Below, one piece after another: positions 59,634 through 64,000 of a stretch of DNA of 64,000 bases. Position numbers and translations under genes: made by a program. The DNA comes from Flammula alnicola. Taxonomy: Eukaryota; Basidiomycota; Agaricomycetes; Agaricales; Strophariaceae. Where the stretch lies: NCBI GenBank assembly GCA_015499995.1, contig JADNRV010000001.1, positions 1,054,001 to 1,118,000 of the forward strand. Direction: 5' to 3'. Position 1 is the stretch's first letter; each line of letters starts with the position of its first letter. The notes under the pieces were generated by a model that worked only from the letters and a program-made list of their open reading frames with translations, did not search any database and was not told the DNA's origin.

Positions 59634-60226
59634 CGAGCGATCAATGCTTCAATCTATGTATCGCTATTGCATCTACTTCCTTGCATCTGAATTTCGCAAT
59701 CGACAAGACTATTTTCTTCTTGTTCGGTTCGATGAAAATTCCTGGACATCCTTTTCGTTGACTTCATCTGTGTAGATCAAACCTTGTCATGCTTAATAAC
59801 AATCGTTCTAGCGAGCTCTATCCTGGCGTTCGTTGGCCCATGGGTTGTGGCACAGTCAGAAAGTTCTGGAAGGGCGACATTGGTCGCGCCTGTTCGGTGT
59901 GTTCTTTTTCTTTCTAACCCGGCAGAACCATCGCTGCCCATATTTGAAAACCCGTATGCGAAATGCATTGTTTCTCCTTCCTAGGTCTGCCCACTGGCCT
60001 CACTCACGACAATGCTGGGTGTTGTTTTGACATTAAGTCTGGCCCAACTTCAACCGGGGCCACTGGCCATGGCCCTCGTACAATGCTCAAAGGCCTTGAC
60101 GACATCCCAGTCTTTGTTAATCTTTGTTAAGTGGTCTTCCCTAATGTTATTACTTCTCAGCCTCGAGCCCTGAATTGCATACATATAAATGGCCATCCAC
60201 CGTCTTACTTTTTCCCAGTTATCAGC
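59634..60226. other. Intergenic, nothing recognised
   Basis: 593 nt. A frame at 59784-59984 looks like a signal peptide but has no ATG, so I do not call it. A direct repeat of TCTTTGTTAA at about 60112-60129 is the only small feature. Confidence 0.5.
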
Positions 60227-61508
60227 ATGCCTCTGTATTCGGGCATGGTCTCTAGCGTCGCTGACTCCTCGCGTCGATCTTCTACCGTCAGAGCGATTGG
60301 AGAGAGGCAGTCGCACTCCAACAAAGAAAACATTGAAAACATCGCTGTGGGTATCGGGGAGTGGGGCCCAATGTCACCGTCTATCCATGGTATTGGCGGC
60401 CTAGGGACTGCAGTTTGTGAACACCAGACTTGCGCAGACCTGCCTGCTGCCACTTTGCCCCTCAGACGCGGAATCAAAGCTTTAGCCCTGGTTCAGTCAA
60501 CTGCACATGTCGCTCGGCCACTGACTCCCCGGATCAACAACTCCCAGTTAGCCGAAGGCAGTGACCGCCGACGAGATTCGCCTGGGTTGGCGGATGCCAC
60601 CACTCGTTCCCAAAAACAAGCCACTGGAACTGACTGCGAGTTGTTTCGGCTTGAAGCTGCGAACCTCTGCGAATGGTTGGCCAACGTCGTCTTCGCCTGC
60701 ATAGGACATCGAAATGAACAACCAGCACCGCCATAGTGTGTTTTTCTCTTATTATCTATCGCCTTAATTCTGAATTTTTACGCGGCAGTTCCGAATATGC
60801 TGTAGAGGCCCTTGCACGCCGGATTCATGCCTTTTTCCGCCATGGATATCCTGCCAAGGAGGACAACGCATTTCTGGCCATCATGTACATCACCTTTCTT
60901 ATACCACACGGGATGTTAGATAATTGCGATATTTACAGCTCAGGTGGGATTGTGATGGCCTCTCGGCTATTCATTCTCTGCTATGTCCTTGCTGCCAAAT
61001 GGCAGGATGACGATTCGTATGGATTTGCTAATCGGTGAGCCTAACCTTTATACAACCTGCAATTTTCTAAGTATTTCTATCCAGTGTCTCTCTCTACGCG
61101 AATGATTTCACTCAGAAAACAGCCAACATCCTTGAGGCTAGTGCCTTGGAGGCTCTGGATTTTAACCTGTCCGTGTCGACCGTCGAATGGGTGCAACATC
61201 TGAAACACCTCAAGCAATGGACGTTGGACATGAGGTCTGGCACCCATCGTTATGGTGCCCATCTTACAATCTGCTGCCGCATCAACGAACTTCTTTTCTT
61301 GCCAAACTTGAAAAGAAGGATGCGAAATGTCAGACCTAGGGTGATCCACCCTTCAGCTGTCCGCAAGCTTTACACTGCTCTTGCAACCAACTTGCAAATA
61401 TCGACCAAATCATCGACACTGTCGAAGCTCTACTCTGCCGAATCCGCTTCGTGGAATTCAGCCGCGGACCCTGTCGTGAAAGAATATGGCCGATGTGTTC
61501 CCTTCTGA
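60227..61508 (+). CDS. Cyclin-box protein
   Basis: 392 residues from exons 60227-60735, 60789-61034 and 61085-61508. The N-terminal 150 residues are Ser/Thr-rich and low in structure, including a KEN-like element (SNKENIENI). The cyclin box follows: EALARRIHAFFRHGYPAKEDN, AIMYITFLIPHG, SRLFILCYVLAAKWQDDDSYG, ANILEASALEALDFNLSVSTVEW. The last segment is the usual helix that begins LExxxLxxLDFNL. It resembles fungal cyclins that partner non-mitotic kinases. The C-terminus is basic and Ser-rich. The KEN-like element could be an APC/C degron, which is inference. Confidence 0.75.
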
Positions 61509-62072
61509 CGCATACATTCCTGGGTTCACTTGTTCAATCACAGCGTGAGTTAACACTCGCGGGCTCATGCGCCTGTAATTCTAGTTGTAAATTTATGTAC
61601 TTCGCACTTCCTTATATGATCCCTATTTCTAATTCGACTGTTAAATAGTGGGAACTTGTATTCGAGGTGTTCCGAGTTACTACATAGGAATTTTCAGTAT
61701 GCCTCAGGCTCAAGTTACCCCCTTAAATTTGATGAAACCCGGAAACGCTAAATGATAAGAGCGACATTTTAGCTGCGCAATAAACCATGCTTACACTGGA
61801 TTAGCGTTGCGCGGGCACTGTACCCAATATAGCACGTAAGTTAAGTAAGTACTAGTCAATAAGTACGGTATAAGTAGTCGGAGTCGGGCGTCTGAGGTCG
61901 GTCAAAGAGGTAATCAGATTATCAATCAGGCAGGATCATGTGACTCATTATTACGTCGCGCCTTCAAATCGGTTCCGATGCTCGATCTTTCTACTACACT
62001 GCTTTGTTCAACCACTCATCGCCCAACTAAAGTAAATCCTCTCAACTACCTTTACCCATAATTACAGCTAGA
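61509..62072. other. Intergenic (promoter of UBA1)
   Basis: 564 nt between same-strand genes. AT-rich, with GTAAGTTAAGTAAGTA-like short repeats near 61836-61852. Nothing further seen. Confidence 0.5.
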
Positions 62073-64000
62073 ATGGCCGATTCCTCAAGTCTGGTCACTC
62101 AAATGGATATCGACGAGACTGCGATCGATGAGGGTCTCTATTCCCGTCAACTGTGAGCGGCTCCCACCTTCTATAGTCATCTTAGCATCGTCTAACCTTG
62201 ACTTTCGTTAGATATGTACTTGGGCACGAAGGTATGACTTAAATTCAAAAGCGGGAGCATCTTGGAAATTAAATTGACTCCGCGTCAAGCTATGAAGAAG
62301 ATGGCAGCATCTAATGTTCTGATTGTCGGCATGAAGGGCTTAGGCATCGAAATTGGTGAATATGATTTTTTCACCAAAAAACAATGCCGTTTAATAACAT
62401 GACTATCCAGCCAAAAACATTGCACTAGCTGGAGTCAAGTCTGTCACTATTTACGACCCAGAGCCTGTCACTGTGCAAGATCTTAGCTCCCAAGTACGTT
62501 GTGAAATTAATCCTTGATTTGAACCAGCTCAATGTTCTGCAGTTCTTTTTGCGTGCAGAGGATATCGGAAAGTCACGAGCTGCAGCTACATTGCCTCGCC
62601 TGGCAGAGTTGAACGCCTATGTACCTGTCCGGGACCTCGGTGGACAGGCAGGGGACGAGATCACAATTGATCTCATCAAGGGCTTCCATGTGAGTTATGT
62701 CTTACACTCGGTATCCTTCACTCTCTGAAGAGACTCCTTAGGTCGTAGTGCTTTCTGGTGTCTCGTATAAGAAACAGCTGGAGATCAATGACTGGACACA
62801 CGAGCATGGCGTCCATTTCATCGCTGCAGAAACCAGGGGTCTCTTTGGGTATGTCTCTTTCGATGTCTCCGAATCTTTTTAATCTCGATTTTTCTTTGTC
62901 AGATCTACCTTCAATGACTTCGGAGCCAAATTCACGTGCGTCGATCCCACCGGCGAGCAACCATTGACGGGCATGATTGTCTCCGTAGACAAGGTATGTC
63001 TAAGTCTATTCTGCGTGTTTTCCCTTTTTAAATCTATTTCCAGGACAAAGAGGGCGTGGTGACGTGCCTTGACGAGACAAGACACGGTTTGGAAGATGGA
63101 GACTTTGTAACCTTTTCTGAAGTCCAAGGCATGAGTGAGCTGAATGGCTGCGAACCACGGAAGGTCACAGTCAAGGGGCCGTACACCTTTAGCATTGGAG
63201 ATACCTCAGGTCTAAGCGAATACAAGACTGGAGGTATCTTCACCCAAGTCAAGATGCCCAAGATCCTAGATTACGTATGTATCATCTATAATTTCCATAT
63301 TTCGGACGCTAATCATGACCATAGAAACCTCTGAGAGAGTCTCTGCGGAACCCTGAGTTTTTCATCACCGACTTCGCCAAATTCGATCGCCCTGCCATTC
63401 TTCATGTCGGATTCCAAGCACTATCAGAGTTCGAATCTCGGCACAAGCGCTCGCCAAGGCCAAGAAACGACGAAGACGCTGCTATCGTTGTGACGTTGGC
63501 AAAGGAATTAGATCCTGATGCAGATGAAAAAGTTTTGAAGGAAATGGCTTATCAATCCACGGGCGACTTGTCACCAATGAACGCAGTTCTTGGTGGATTC
63601 GTTGCCCAAGAAGTGCTGAAGGCCTGCTCTGCAAAATTCCATCCGACCTTCCAGCATATGTATTTTGACTCTCTGGAGTCTTTACCCAATGTCCTGCCCT
63701 CTGAAGAGGAATGTCAGCCAGTTGGCTCCAGATATGACGGGCAGATTGCGGTCTTTGGCAAAACATTCCAGGAGAAGATATCGAATCATCGACAATTCCT
63801 CGTCGGCTCAGGCGCTATCGGCTGCGAAATGTTAAAGAATTGGAGTTTAATGGGCCTTGGTTCCGGGCCAAATGGGGTCATCCATGTCACGGATTTGGAT
63901 ACTATTGAGAAAAGTAACCTGAACCGTCAATTCCTTTTCCGCGCGAAGGACTTGGGAAAATTCAAAGCCGAAGTCGCTGCAGTCGCCGTGGCAGAAATGA
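62073..64000 (+). CDS. UBA1: Ubiquitin-activating enzyme E1 (5' part, runs off the window)
   Basis: ATP-dependent activation of ubiquitin; nucleus and cytosol. Exons seen: 62073-62152, 62212-62231, 62290-62355, 62411-62493, 62543-62689, 62742-62848, 62903-62993, 63044-63274 and 63325 to the edge, about 500 codons of an expected 1,000 or so. Motifs include [19 protein letters not shown], the inactive adenylation half ([13 protein letters not shown], no catalytic Asp), [19 protein letters not shown] and [15 protein letters not shown]. Next comes [11 protein letters not shown], the start of the active half, with the nucleotide motif [13 protein letters not shown] and [17 protein letters not shown]. 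The catalytic cysteine domain lies beyond 64000. Exon 2 is only 20 nt. Confidence 0.95.

Noticed and set aside
59784..59984. Signal-peptide-like 66-codon frame
   Set aside because: Begins with TTG, not ATG, lacks family similarity and has no adjoining exon in frame.

Overview
This window reads as a gene-dense stretch of a basidiomycete nuclear genome, most likely an agaricomycete mushroom. Nearly every gene is cut by several 48-70 nt GT-AG introns, often with a CTAAC/CTAAT-like branch site just before the acceptor. The proteins are standard fungal ones (alpha-aminoadipate lysine pathway, separate dihydroorotase, cactin, p24, kinesin-8, RanBP1). Exon joins were built by hand from reading frame, splice signals and family similarity. 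In every gene called with confidence the exon lengths sum to whole codons.

Layout: 1-1.35 kb nothing clear. 1.35-4.2 kb an Sfr1/Mei5-like recombination mediator. 4.2-6 kb a hairpin-rich spacer. 6-9.4 kb three small genes: a Zn2Cys6-type protein, a short-chain dehydrogenase and a small membrane protein. 9.8-14.7 kb two mitochondrial PLP enzymes on the minus strand, 5-aminolevulinate synthase and acetylornithine aminotransferase. 16-19.3 kb the divergent pair SRRM2/Cwc21 and an ABHD4/5-type hydrolase. 20.1-20.7 kb a GMC oxidoreductase relic. 21.2-25 kb a METTL3-like m6A methyltransferase and a WKF-domain protein. 25.3-30.1 kb Arl1, a Cdt2-like WD40 protein and homoisocitrate dehydrogenase. 30.3-36.6 kb a single-pass membrane protein, a long Q/W/G-rich protein and a short membrane coiled-coil protein. 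37-43.1 kb a 1,926-residue coiled-coil protein with a C-terminal GAR (GAS2) microtubule-binding domain. 43.4-51.8 kb a C2H2 protein, a Cyc2-like flavoprotein, dihydroorotase and kinesin-8. 52-54.2 kb a p24 cargo receptor and RanBP1. 54.5-59.6 kb mitochondrial ClpX and cactin. 60.2-61.5 kb a cyclin-like protein. From 62.07 kb to the edge lies the 5' part of ubiquitin-activating enzyme E1.

Most genes are housekeeping and are not functionally clustered. Many adjacent pairs are divergent and share 200-340 bp upstream regions. Loose themes are mitochondrial metabolism (HEM1, ARG8, LYS12, Cyc2-like, ClpX) and RNA processing (Cwc21, METTL3-like, cactin). I saw no rRNA, convincing tRNA, CRISPR array or intact transposon, and no gene cluster that looks like a new system. 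The features most worth a second look are gene structures: a 17-exon ClpX gene with two 7-nt microexons and a GC-AG intron, a 771-nt ARG8 intron that stays open in frame with the next exon, the four Cys-Pro motifs in ALAS, the GAR-domain giant, and the palindrome cluster at 4.6-4.95 kb.
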